This document shows, piece after piece, positions 27,003 to 37,167 of a DNA stretch of 64,000 nt. The notes under the pieces were generated by a model, which saw nothing but the letters and a program-made list of their open reading frames with translations, was not told where the DNA came from and made no database searches. Origin of the DNA: Anastatus disparis (Eukaryota > Arthropoda > Insecta > Hymenoptera > Eupelmidae); NCBI GenBank assembly GCA_017163975.1, contig JAFFSR010000218.1, positions 62,001 through 126,000 of the forward strand. The letters run 5' to 3'. The position numbers and the translations under genes were made by a program. Numbering within the stretch: the first letter of the stretch is position 1; each line of letters opens with the position of its first letter.

Positions 27003-28840
27003 ACAAACTATATATTTAATAATGCAAACTAAAATAACATATTGAGACATTGACAAAGCAAATTATAAGTTTGATGTAAATTAAAATAAATAATATGCTA
27101 AACAGAGCTCAAAGTTGAATATATTAACATAATATTTTTTCTTCATCCAACAATTTTTGCCCGAGATAAGTGCTATTTACATTAACGACATTAGGATGTA
27201 TATTATTTCATTTCGTTGTAAAATTTTATAAGCAAGGATAGATAATACGATACTGTATATAAGGCGTCATTTAAAATTCAACACCAGCTTGAGTTACATA
27301 AGCGCAAAATGCAAACAAATCATCGTACTTGCATTTTTTCTTTTTTACAACATATATACACGATATAGCACACACATATACACACAAATATACCCATACA
27401 CACGTATACACATACAATGTAATATAAGAAATAAAATTGTTAGCCCAAGGCAGATATATACGAGGCTATTAAAATTTTTTCACTCCTTTACAAGATCTGT
27501 TAAAGGCAATATATAATATTAAACGCATTAATTCATTATTGTTTTGTTATATACATACGCGCGTGTGTGTACAGCAGGAAATTATTAAAGTTGACATTGA
27601 CAGGTATTTAATTTAAAGAAAAAAGAGAAAAAATAAATAAAAATAGAATATGAATTATTTATTCCATAGTTTAACGGCAGAGTTTTCGATTTTCCGGGTG
27701 CATTGACACGCTGATTATAAACTGCAATGTTTAGCTGCAATGTGTATAACGTCAAGAGAGAGAGAGAGAGAGAGAAAAGCCATCAAAAAGTTAAAAACAG
27801 ACGCGCTACGACTCTGCGCCTGGTACCTGCTGTTTTACGCTTGAGTAAACCCTTCTTTATTTGCTTACTTTTAACTGTAATTCTTTTTTAGTTTTCAATC
27901 AAACAAATTTTCATTAATGTTAACTCGACTTTTGTATATTTGGATGAGCCTTTTTTTCATCTTTTTAAATTGTTTATGGGTCGGCTTGTTGGAATGTTTC
28001 AAATTTTAGTACAGAAATTTTCATTTTGTGTAATCATTTACATATTTTTATTAAAATTTATCGAATAATGACTAATTAGTTGCGTATAATTTATTAAAAC
28101 GTTTTAAATCATGTATATTAGCTACTTTTTAATGTACTCTATATACTATAAACATACATTAAATTATGTAAGCATATAATTAAAATCCTTGAATTTTCAA
28201 TATTCCCAATTTACGAAAATCAGTTTAAATAAATTTTAATTTTAATCAGAACATCTTTTATTTTCAAACAATTAATTGGACTATATATCATCCAGACATA
28301 AATAAATTTTAATGCGATAAAAACTTTTTATATTCATAAAATTTATTGTTGTTAAAATTAAAAAAAAGAAGCGTATCTCAATTAATTTTATAAACAAATC
28401 AGTCTACTTTTCTTCCAAAGATTCCTTTAGAATGTGATTTCACTCCATAAAAGTAAGGCGGCTAGTCTAGTTTATGGTGAATAAAAACTAAGCGATCCCG
28501 ATAAGAAGCAAACCTGGCACTTGCTTCGAGTAAAACAAAAAAAAAAAAAAAATAAGAAAAGGAAATAGGACAGCGACGTGTCTCTCGTGCCGGTTATTTA
28601 GATAACAAGCATTCCGTAATACAAATTATACGCGCATTAAATAATGAATGAAGAATTTTATTTAAACTCCTACAAAAAAAAAATATACGAACTTTTTATC
28701 TTTACTTTTTTATGAAAAGGAGTAAAATGGTATCATTTATATGGAAATATAAACGTCAAAAAGGTGTTAATATGCTTTTAAATTTTTAACAATGAGCATG
28801 TTATAAAGAACTAAAATTCTACATCTGACGTACTATATTA
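27003..28840. other. AT-rich non-coding stretch
   Basis: I see no supported gene. It contains a CA/TA-rich degenerate microsatellite (about 27345-27420) and a GA run (27755-27775) followed by a short GC island to 27850 with no frame. Confidence 0.5.
27755..27775. repeat. (GA)n microsatellite
   Basis: About ten GA units. It could bind GAGA-factor-like proteins, but there is no gene start nearby to support that. Confidence 0.85.
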
Positions 28841-28843
28841 GTA

Positions 28844-29044
28844 TTATTGCAGTATTATTGAAAAACTGGAAAATCCGCTCGACGTGTGCAAGTGCAATGG
28901 CCTTTCAGTTGATACAATTATAATCTTCCTACGCGGAGTGGTAAATATTTTTCGCTCGATGAATATTAATTCAAATTTCTTAATGCCACTTGCGATCAAC
29001 TGATTTTTATGCTCGATTTTCCACGTCATCGGATTCGCGATCAT
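28844..29044 (-). CDS. small open frame with coding-like composition, unknown
   Basis: A true ATG (AAAAATG context) opens 66 codons ending in TAA, with about 62 percent of codons starting with a purine and no low-complexity bias. It has Lys/Ile-rich content and a run TTPRRK near residue 40. I recognise no domain. It lies in the same minus-strand cluster as the exons at 29571-29668 and 29279-29500. It could be a small ORF or a terminal exon. Confidence 0.22.
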   Translation of the reverse strand: MIANPMTWKIEHKNQLIASGIKKFELIFIERKIFTTPRRKIIIVSTERPLHLHTSSGFSSFSIILQ

Positions 29045-29278
29045 TTTTTATACTTGTGGTTTTTCAATGTAAAGCGACAAGTTGAATCGCTTTTTTAATC
29101 TTATTGTATTGAGTCAGTGGAAAATGTATGAATAATTTACGTTGCATCGAGTAATAAAAATCATCATTGGAATTAGTATATTACATTTTATAAATTCAAT
29201 AATTTAATATTGTTTTTGAGCAAGGTGGGTTTTATAACATTTAACAAACATTTTGTCCATTTAAGAAAATCTAACCCG

Positions 29279-29500
29279 TTAGCTTGATTCTCGATTAATC
29301 TTTTCCAGCAAAAATAAGGGGAACGTCGTTCTTAAATCTTGCCAAAAATGTTCGAAACTACATAATCTTACTCCTACGAAATTCTGACTCACACGCACAG
29401 ATATCCAGACATTCGAAGGAAAACTTTCAATTATAAATTCCTTGTTACGACACAAGTACAGCATGTATTCTTTCCCAAAAAAGAGCAAAAACTCTCCCTT
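29279..29500 (-). CDS. candidate terminal exon, unknown protein
   Basis: On the minus strand a strong polypyrimidine tract ends in CTCTAAAG at 29501. From AAG at 29500 a frame stays open for 73 codons to TAA at 29279. The translation has mixed composition with Trp, Cys and charged residues (for example FPSNVWISVRV in its middle). Entry would be phase 0, which does not match the phase-2 donor of the exon at 29571, so the two may not be joined. The function is unknown. Confidence 0.22.
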   Translation of the reverse strand, partial: KGEFLLFFGKEYMLYLCRNKEFIIESFPSNVWISVRVSQNFVGVRLCSFEHFWQDLRTTFPLFLLEKINRESS

Positions 29501-29570
29501 CTTTAGAGAAAAAAAAAAGATTAAAAAATATAATCATCAAGTACACAGTATATAAAAAAAGCAATCCTAC

Positions 29571-29668
29571 CCTTCAATAATTTCTGCTAAAACGTAATCG
29601 TAGTAGTAGTAAAAGTCTCGTTGTTGCTGCTGCTGCTTATGCTCGCGGCTACGTCGCCTCGTTGCCAT
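29571..29668 (-). CDS. candidate coding exon with polyQ and polyY tract
   Basis: On the minus strand, CC-ATG-G at 29668 opens a 32-codon segment: a basic start (ATRRRSREHK), five glutamines, RDF, four tyrosines, then DYVLAEIIE. It ends in phase 2 at GG|GTAGGA. Unspliced, the frame hits TAG two bases further on, so splicing is required to extend it. Upstream, TTTTTTTTTTGTGC...GTACAG (ending at 29695) is a fair acceptor. The frame is open back to it, so this may be an internal exon starting at 29694 rather than a first exon. The phase equals that of the exon at 3937-4067, as expected of alternative 5' exons of one gene whose body lies to the left. It is too short for standard ORF lists. I cannot name the gene. 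Confidence 0.42.
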
Positions 29669-29699
29669 GGAGCAAGTACGGCCACTGCACAGTGCTGTA

Positions 29700-30620
29700 C
29701 ATGTATATAAGCACAAAAAAAAAACAGCAGGCTTATACCATTCCTTATTTTATTTTGCTTTATTTTTTTTTAAATAAAAAGGAGCCCTGATCGAGGCTCT
29801 GATATGGTATCAACACACACTGTACATGTACATATTTTATTATTTTTTAAAAAAAGAAGTAATACAATTTCTACTTGAAAATCAAAAGAAATAAAATAAC
29901 GATAAAACTACAAACCAAAAAAAAAATAGAATTTTTTTTTAAATCAATAGAACAGAACACAACTACAAAAAAACTATATGCAAATATACACAAAACGATA
30001 AGCGCGTTTATTATAAGATTTTTTCGTTCATCTTATTTTAATTTCGCACAATAGGTTATATACACTATACGCGAATATATGATATACTTGGCTATTACAT
30101 ATACACGCACGGAGATTAAAATTTTTCGATAAACGTGCGCCCACGACGACGCTCACGAGGATACTGGCAAAACGTTCACTCACTCCGTTTTACCCGGCTA
30201 AGTTTTCTTCCTTCTCTCTTTCCCTCTATTCGTCATTCCATACATTCTCTCCGTCTCTTTTCAACTCTCCGTCCCTCTCTCTCGCTCTCTATCCATGGGC
30301 TTATCTTTATCTCGCTCTAGCACGCGATTCATTTTGAATTCGAAAGAGCGGCTTAAGTGCAGGTGGGGATAGCGCATGCGCGAATGTTACTGCCCACGCT
30401 TGTTGTGTCTTTCTTTACATATTTTTTTTTCTTCTTTCTTTTTTCATATGGGGGGATATATTATACCGGTGTGCGTTTTATAAGAACGAAACGCAATGTA
30501 TGCAGTTTGATGTGTCGCGAGGAGAGATAGAAAGAGACGGAGAGGACTTCAGGTTCGGTGACTCAATTCTTTTCTTTTTTTCTAGCTTATGTTTTTTTTT
30601 TTTTATTATTTCGTAGTGGG
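29700..30620 (-). promoter_or_regulatory. GC-richer island, possible promoter region for minus-strand exon
   Basis: Relative to its surroundings this is CpG-rich. It contains a perfect 10-bp palindrome GCGCATGCGC (30372-30381), matching the NRF-1/Ewg binding consensus. It also has CTCTCTCTC tracts (GAGA-type, 30270-30290) and TGTACATGTA repeats. It sits just upstream, on the minus strand, of the ATG at 29668. A promoter role is inferred from composition and position. Confidence 0.35.
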
Positions 30621-31799
30621 AGTTTTCTTTCGATCCTTTTTTTTTGTTGGTTTCGTTGGAAATCGATTACGTTTTGAAAGGAAATGAAGCGATATGATTA
30701 TGTGCTTATACAGTTGATGAATGAATTTCTAGGTGGTTTTGGTGCTCATTGAAAATGCGTTTTTCTTTATTAGATTTGGATAGATAAATGGAAAGAATAA
30801 TAGATATTTATTTTTAAAAAAATTTCAAGTATTAAGAAATAAAAAAGATTGAATGAATATTTGATCTTTATTAAACGGTAATATTTTTTATTCTGTAATT
30901 AAATTTTTTTGTATTCGAATAAAAGTATAATAAAATGTTTTTTTTTTCAATTTTAATTTTATTCTACTTTATGATCACACTTTTTAATTATTGGAGTATT
31001 TTCCAATATTGGATGAATATTATACGAATATTGTAAAATATTAATTCAATATTAATCCAATATTCCACCAAGAAATAAATTATTATTACTTTTATGAAAA
31101 CTTAAAGTGTTCATTGATCAAATTACATTTTATAAGGTGTAAAACGCACGTTTTACACTTCATTAAAAGTATAAATCTACCAAATTATACTTTTTCAACT
31201 TAAAAAGACATTTTATACCTTATAAAATAAAAGACTTGCATTTGTTCTTTATCAAAAGTATAAAACTATCATTTCATACTTTAGATATTAAATTTTTACA
31301 CCTTTTGGTTTAAAGTGTACTATATTAAAATCGATATTATGCGTATGTTTCTTTCTAACCTAAATTTAATATAAAGTATATGTATACCTTATTCTTACGT
31401 TGGAATCGATTAGTTTTGTAAATGGGGGGAAGAGAGGGAAAAAGCTTAAGTGAATTGAAACTCACGTTTCTTGAATAGATTGTGATGAAGCCATGTGAGC
31501 GTTGGCTTTAGACGGATAATACATAATGAATAAAATGATGTTAAAGTAAATGAAGTAGGCATGATGAATTTAGTATAAAAGGGCGCTTTCATACATCAGA
31601 TTATTAAATAAGAGCATAACTTGTCGTGGCTTTGAATCAGAAAGTATATTAGAACGGAATTTGTATACATTAAGTTGAAAACGTTTTTTTTATCGTTTAT
31701 TATTAACGTTAAATTATTTTCTACTTACTTAGAGAACAATATTCATGTAGTGCTGTAAAAATAGTTGCGAAAAGTTTTTCTTTCACCAAATGCACGCAT
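30621..31799. other. AT-rich non-coding stretch with AATATT-rich and AAGTGTA-rich repeats
   Basis: I see no gene. Around 31000-31075 the motif CAATATTGGA/CCAATATTCC recurs in both orientations. From 31110 to 31325, AAGTATAAA/TTTATACTT and GTGTAAAA/TTTTACAC recur. A perfect 22-bp palindrome GTGTAAAACG-CA-CGTTTTACAC lies at 31137-31158. Confidence 0.5.
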
Positions 31800-31829
31800 A
31801 ATACAGTTTCCCACGTGTAAACATTATAT

Positions 31830-32300
31830 ATGAATTATATAAAAGTACTATATATAAATAATATGAAAATTATACATAAGTACTGCATACAAATTATATA
31901 CAAATTGTCTACAAGTACTTTATACAAATTGTACCTAAATGTGATTCTACACAATCTGAAAACAATTGCATATTATATTGAATGTTTGTAAAAAATATTT
32001 TTATACAATTGTGTATTATTTTGTTTAGATTGTATACATTTGTATATAAACTGTGTTTATGTATCCACCATGATTATAATAATTTTTTAAGACAATTTGT
32101 ATACAATTGTATTTTTTATATAATCAATACAAAATTCTACACAATTTTTATATTATATAGAATTGTATACAGATTTTGTAAAATTGTGTGTTCAGATTGT
32201 GCAGAATAATTTCTTGGTACAATTTGTATACAGTACTTGTATACAATTTTTATATACTTTGTATACGTTTTCACATAGAATTCTAATATCAATTTATGTA
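31830..32300. repeat. degenerate array of TTGTATAC / GTATACAA motifs
   Basis: More than a dozen occurrences of TACAAATTGTATAC-like words in both orientations fill this stretch, with irregular spacing. The reading frames here are by-products of the repeat. It may be a decayed minisatellite or inverted-repeat element. Confidence 0.65.
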
Positions 32301-33989
32301 CAATTTTATGTTCTATATTATAAATTTTTAAATATTATTTCATAATAATATGAAAATAATGTAATATTTCATTATACCCGATGAGTTGAGAAGTACGTGT
32401 AAAATTGCTAAGACATTTACCCTCAGGGTTTGGTACATATATATTATGTGCAACAGGGCGAGGATCGTAAGGGCTCGATTCAAATCACTTGAAATAAATT
32501 TAACATAATTAGACCCTGTTTAAATTAATTTACGTTACACGCTAAAATCATCTACGTGTATAGCATCACTTTGATCTTTAATGCCTCAGCATTAGAACAA
32601 CGGATTTTTCTCACTTTGTTTATTTTTTGTTTCGTTTTTTTAAATCTAATATAGTTATCAGCTGGAAATCAGTTTCATAATACTTTTTTGTTTTAAAAAA
32701 AGGTTGGTTTTTCATACGTGTAAAGAAGTATAGCTTCTTTTTTACGTTGTTCAGTAACGTTACTTGTTAAGTCGTAATTATTTGTGTATTAAAAGAGTTT
32801 TTACGAAGCTTCGATTCTTGCCTGGTAATTATTTAAAAGGAAAGAAAAGAATTTTCATTTAATAGCCATGACAAGGTCAGACCACATTCTTTCGATATCG
32901 TGAATAGGATCTAATGTGATCGAGTTTGATTTCCATTCGAGATGGTACGTATAAAGATTAAATCAATTCGGTAGTGTCGATATTATTAAAAAGAAAAAAA
33001 TTAAGATGATGAGGATTCAAGGTTGGAATTATTAACGCAAGTGAAAAAAAATATTTCAATGCAGTAGAATAAACAGATGCGTTATGATTGATTTAATTTT
33101 TAGTTAATTTAATATTATATAAAATAACAATGCAACATGTGGTACAAAATCGTGAAAAAATGATTAGCCAGTAGAAACAGTCGTAATGGTTAGATAAATG
33201 AAACTTGAATCTTCAATGTTTATTCAATTGATATTTTGTTGTATTAATGTTAATTATAATAATTTTTAGAATGATAAATTTTTTAAATATTGTATTTTAA
33301 TTATTAACAATTTACATCATAAAATATGTCTGTAAATAATGAATGTAATATGAAAACTCCGAAAAATTATTCGAACAAAAGACTTTACTTCAGTCATCTT
33401 GGCATTGCGCATAGATTAACATTTTTCCTATTCATATCATATCACTTATTCGTAATATGATGACTGCGAGCCATTGCGCGAGTCTTTTATGGTCTCTTCA
33501 GTTGCATAAGCTGCAATTTCATACAAGTATTTTTAAAATTATTTATTCATAATTTTTCCAAGTAATATTTAAATTAATGTTTTTTATTTAACATTTAAAA
33601 AAAGTTTATTTTTTTTAAGTAACTGTAAATACTTTGTTAAAAACGAGATAAAAATACATGATATTTAATACAGTTTTCAAAGAAATGTGCACATGAGATT
33701 CAACGTATTTCGACCACTAAAGTGATATTAAAGTATATACGCATAAAAATTAATGTTTACTGAAACATAATGTTTTTATTGAATTTCATGATATTATGCT
33801 CTAAAATTACAGTAATATATTAATTTTCATATAAATAGCATCAAATTTATGAGAATAGTATTTAAGGTCACTAATAATAGTTCTTAATAAATTTAATGTT
33901 TAATTTTTTTATTTATTAATGAAACTTTTTGGACAATTTCATATAGGGAAATAATAAAAACGAAGTAACAAATATCAACACCTAAAACA
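32301..33989. other. AT-rich non-coding stretch
   Basis: I see no gene. At about 32440-32510 the words GGGCGAGGATCG and GGCTCGATTCAAATC recall the 3' half of a tRNA and could be a badly decayed SINE. The palindrome AGTAACGTTACT lies at 32753-32764 and the same 12-mer recurs at 41582-41593. Confidence 0.45.
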
Positions 33990-34180
33990 TTTTTTTTTTA
34001 TATTTAACGTCGCTTTATTTATGCTATCATTTAGACGACGGAGGTTGTCAGTGTGTTTGTGAACAAAGCACGTGTAACGTATACAGTGGTGCTTGTATCA
34101 ATCAGCCGAGAGCGAGATTCGAACTCGGAACCTCGAGAATACAAATCCATCGCTCTACCAAATGAGCCACTGACGACCTC
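33990..34180 (-). mobile_element. tRNA-derived SINE, copy 2
   Basis: Read on the minus strand: GAGGTCGTCAGTGGCTCAT with GGTAGAGC (box A), TCGAGGTTCCGAGTTCGAATC (box B), GTGCTTTGTTCACAAACACAC, then the GTCG...GATAGCATAAATAAAGCGACG end and an A-rich tail. Box A and box B are nearly intact, so the internal Pol III promoter may still be recognisable. Confidence 0.9.
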
Positions 34181-36966
34181 TTAAATCATATTTAATATCT
34201 CAATACAACTAACATTAAATTACTAATTCCATTACTTTAATTGTTTAACGTTAAGTTTATTTGCGGCCAATATTACTTGGTTCGATTTGCACTTCCTCTT
34301 TTATTTTTCTCAAAGCTATGGAAAAGAAATAACGAAGAAAAAAAATATAATGCTAAGGCATTAATCTTTCTCGAAGACTAATCAAAATATAGACGTAAAC
34401 TAATACAGCAATATGTTCTAGTACAATGTAATTACCCCTTAAGCAAAGATTCCAGGCAGCGTTCAAATGAACGATTTCTCTGATTGCCCTTCTCTATCCG
34501 TGCACATATGCGACTACATTTATTACATTCACACATATACAGAGTGCATATGTGTGTGGTTAATAATGTCCAATAATAGGAAGGTGTATAAGTTAGTGTA
34601 AATATGTGAGTATATATATATATCATATACATAGAGCAAAGTTGGCAAGCGTCGAACATCATAACCGCACATGATGTGGAAGGTGCACAGGTGTGCACCG
34701 CAGACACATGGGGGATGCACGCACGCGACGACACTATATTAAACCTATACACATGATGTACAGAGATGAAGATGCTCTTATATCTAAATATATAGAGAGA
34801 GCGGAAGATACTTTTATATATAAATATATGTATAACATATGATGTTTTTTTTTTGTAAAACAGAGAAGCCAATTTCATAAAGCGCACAGGGCGCCAGCCC
34901 GATTGATGCCACATACAACATTACGTATATAATTGTGCAGTTTAACGCAAGCGTTAGAGAACTCTCGATTTGATTTGTGCACTTGGGTGGGTTTATGTAC
35001 CTGCGAGAGATAGAGATAGAGGCTCAATAATGCTATGTAATGATCTGCTCGGAAACTGCGAATGTTATTATAATGGGGGTATATCTATACGTGATTGTGT
35101 GCGCTGAGATTAAAGGCTTTGTTGTTATTGGCTGTTTCTTGTCTGTTTGCATCGCATTCAGTGGGTGTGTTGGGATTTCCTTTTTTTTTTGGGATGAATA
35201 TGTTTGTGCAAATACCATATTATTACCTTTTTTGTTTTTATGAGATTTTTAAACTTTGATGACTTTTATCTTTTTATTTGAAGAAAAAAATATTATGATT
35301 CTAATCTCAAAAGAAATTTAATTATTTTTGGTGATCTCCACTACTATGATATGTATAGATGAATTTTAATTGTAGCAAATTTTTAAAAATGTTTAATATA
35401 GACTAATTATTTACAATATAGTTGTATTATATTCAGTTTTTACAATTTAAAAGAATACCATGTCAAAAAAGAAAATTTATTAATTAAAAAAAAGAATAGA
35501 TTTATTCGCTCAAATATTAGAAAACTTACAAGTATGATGTATTCAGGAATAAAATAGAAAAACTTGTGAAATGCAAATTTATTAGAACTAAACTGATTAG
35601 AATTCACATTCCAACATGTTTTATTTACTAAAGCATTTTTAAGTTTACTAGTTTAGATTGTTTCTCAAATTTTCAATAAAAAATAACATAAAAATATTAG
35701 TATACCACGAATATACAATAAAAACTTCACAAATTCCACTATAGTGCTCATAAGCAATATCCAAAGTCTAAACTCATTCTATTTATTTCTTTCTTAATAT
35801 TTTCGTCTTCTACAAAAATTTATTTAAAAAATAACAAAAAAAGCATTGAGCAATACGTTTCTTCTTCAAGCCTAATCTACGTCCGATCTTCCCCCATTTT
35901 TTCAATCAATTAATTAGCAGCTAATTAAAATTTAGCGTGTAACACACAAGCTGCAAAATCTCACTCTCCTCAAAATAATACGCGCTGCCTACTTGCAATA
36001 GTATATACATCTCCGCACCTACGCGAAATTTCCTCTCTTCCACACACATAGGCCAAAGTCTGTCAACACTTAGGCGTACGCCTGTTAATGCTCCCGGCAC
36101 GCTTACGTTTACTCGAGGGGGATTATATGCGAGACATTTCAAGAGCTCTCTATCTTCTTCTCTCTTAAGAGACACGAGAGATAGAGAGAGAGAGGACACG
36201 ATACGAGCGACAGAAGTTGCATACATATACATACACACTCGTAACTCGAGAGAGAGCTCGTATTAAACTAGGGCTTGTCTTATATGCATTGAAGTATATG
36301 TATGCATGTGTTATGCAGCAATTGGCTTGTAGACCTCGTTCATGATGCGTGTACTGAGTTACGAATACGTGAATTTTCGGTGAGCCTCGAATCAACAAGA
36401 TATGCCAATTGCTTTCCGTCTAATACTGCAAAGCCAGTTGAATTTCGTAGCTGTACGAAATTTAAATTTAATTAGAGAAAAAAAGATGTTGTTATTTGAA
36501 TGCTGTGATTACATATGTTACATTTATGACACTATTTCATGTTTCTGATTTTATTAAAATTCTTGATTAAATAAAATAATCAATTCATAATTCATCGTAG
36601 TCAAAAAATATATCATAACAATTTTTAAAAATTTCTAATTTAGAGGAATGATTGATGTAATTGTTTAAGTAACTCGAGAGACGCAAATTCGAATTCCAGT
36701 CAGATCGAATTTCAGGAAGCATTGTTTAGAATACATTGTTTTTCCAGATTTATCGATGGTTGAAATGGAATTTGTAAACCAACCTGTGTTTGTCTAAAAA
36801 AATTAAACTCAGTAAATGGACTTCCAGCCCGTAGAAATTTCAATAAATAAATTTGTTAAATTATTTTATTGTGGAAATTTATTTATTTATTTAAATTTAT
36901 ACGGCTGTTGCCGTTTGCAAAAAAAAAAGACTCTTGATTATTTATTTATTGTTTCCCATTAATAAA
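34181..36966. other. non-coding stretch with two GC-richer islands
   Basis: Island 34430-35200 contains a 160-codon minus frame that is biased to Tyr/Ile/Cys and crosses a TATATA tract. It also holds a second minus frame after a fair acceptor (CTCTCGCAG at 35001-35009). Island 35930-36400 contains the 105-codon frame listed separately. At 36660-36700 the word AAATTCGAATTCC hints at a decayed tRNA-like head. Otherwise it is A/T-rich and empty. Confidence 0.4.
35921..36238 (-). CDS. open frame in GC island, unknown protein, weak
   Basis: An ATG at 36238 opens 105 codons to TAG. The first 24 residues are low complexity (Met/Tyr, then Ser/Leu from a CT repeat). Residues about 25-80 look protein-like (KREEDRELLK, then a Pro/Val-rich part, VDRLWPMCVEERKFRVG). 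A good internal donor AAC|GTAAGC sits at residue 45. It may be a coding exon that ends at that donor, or a chance frame in a CpG-rich regulatory island. No domain is recognised. Confidence 0.25.
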   Translation of the reverse strand: MCMYMYATSVARIVSSLSLSLVSLKREEDRELLKCLAYNPPRVNVSVPGALTGVRLSVDRLWPMCVEERKFRVGAEMYILLQVGSAYYFEESEILQLVCYTLNFN

Positions 36967-37167
36967 GTTTTTTTTTTATTTTATTTTACGTTACTGTATT
37001 TATGCTAGCATTGCAATGCTAATTAGCAACGGAAATTTTCAGTGTATTTTTAAAGCAAATGTAACGCACAGTGGTGCTTGTATCATTCGGTCGTCGAGAG
37101 CGGGATTCGAACTCGAGTCCTCGAGAACACGAATCCAACGCTCTACCGAGTGAGCCACTGAGACCTC
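36967..37167 (-). mobile_element. tRNA-derived SINE, copy 3
   Basis: On the minus strand it shows GAGGTCTCAGTGGCTCACTC with GGTAGAGC, GAGTTCGAATCCCGC (box B intact), and the CTAATTAGCATTGCAATGCTAGCATAAATACAG end. The tail is A-rich. It differs from the other copies in the body (TTTAAAAATACAC for CACAAACACAC). Confidence 0.9.

Noticed and set aside
34432..34914. 160-codon minus-strand frame
   Set aside because: The composition is Tyr/Ile/Cys-biased, it crosses a TATATA tract and degenerate CA/TA repeats, and another minus frame over part of the same DNA is also open. There is no recognisable motif, so I did not call it a gene.
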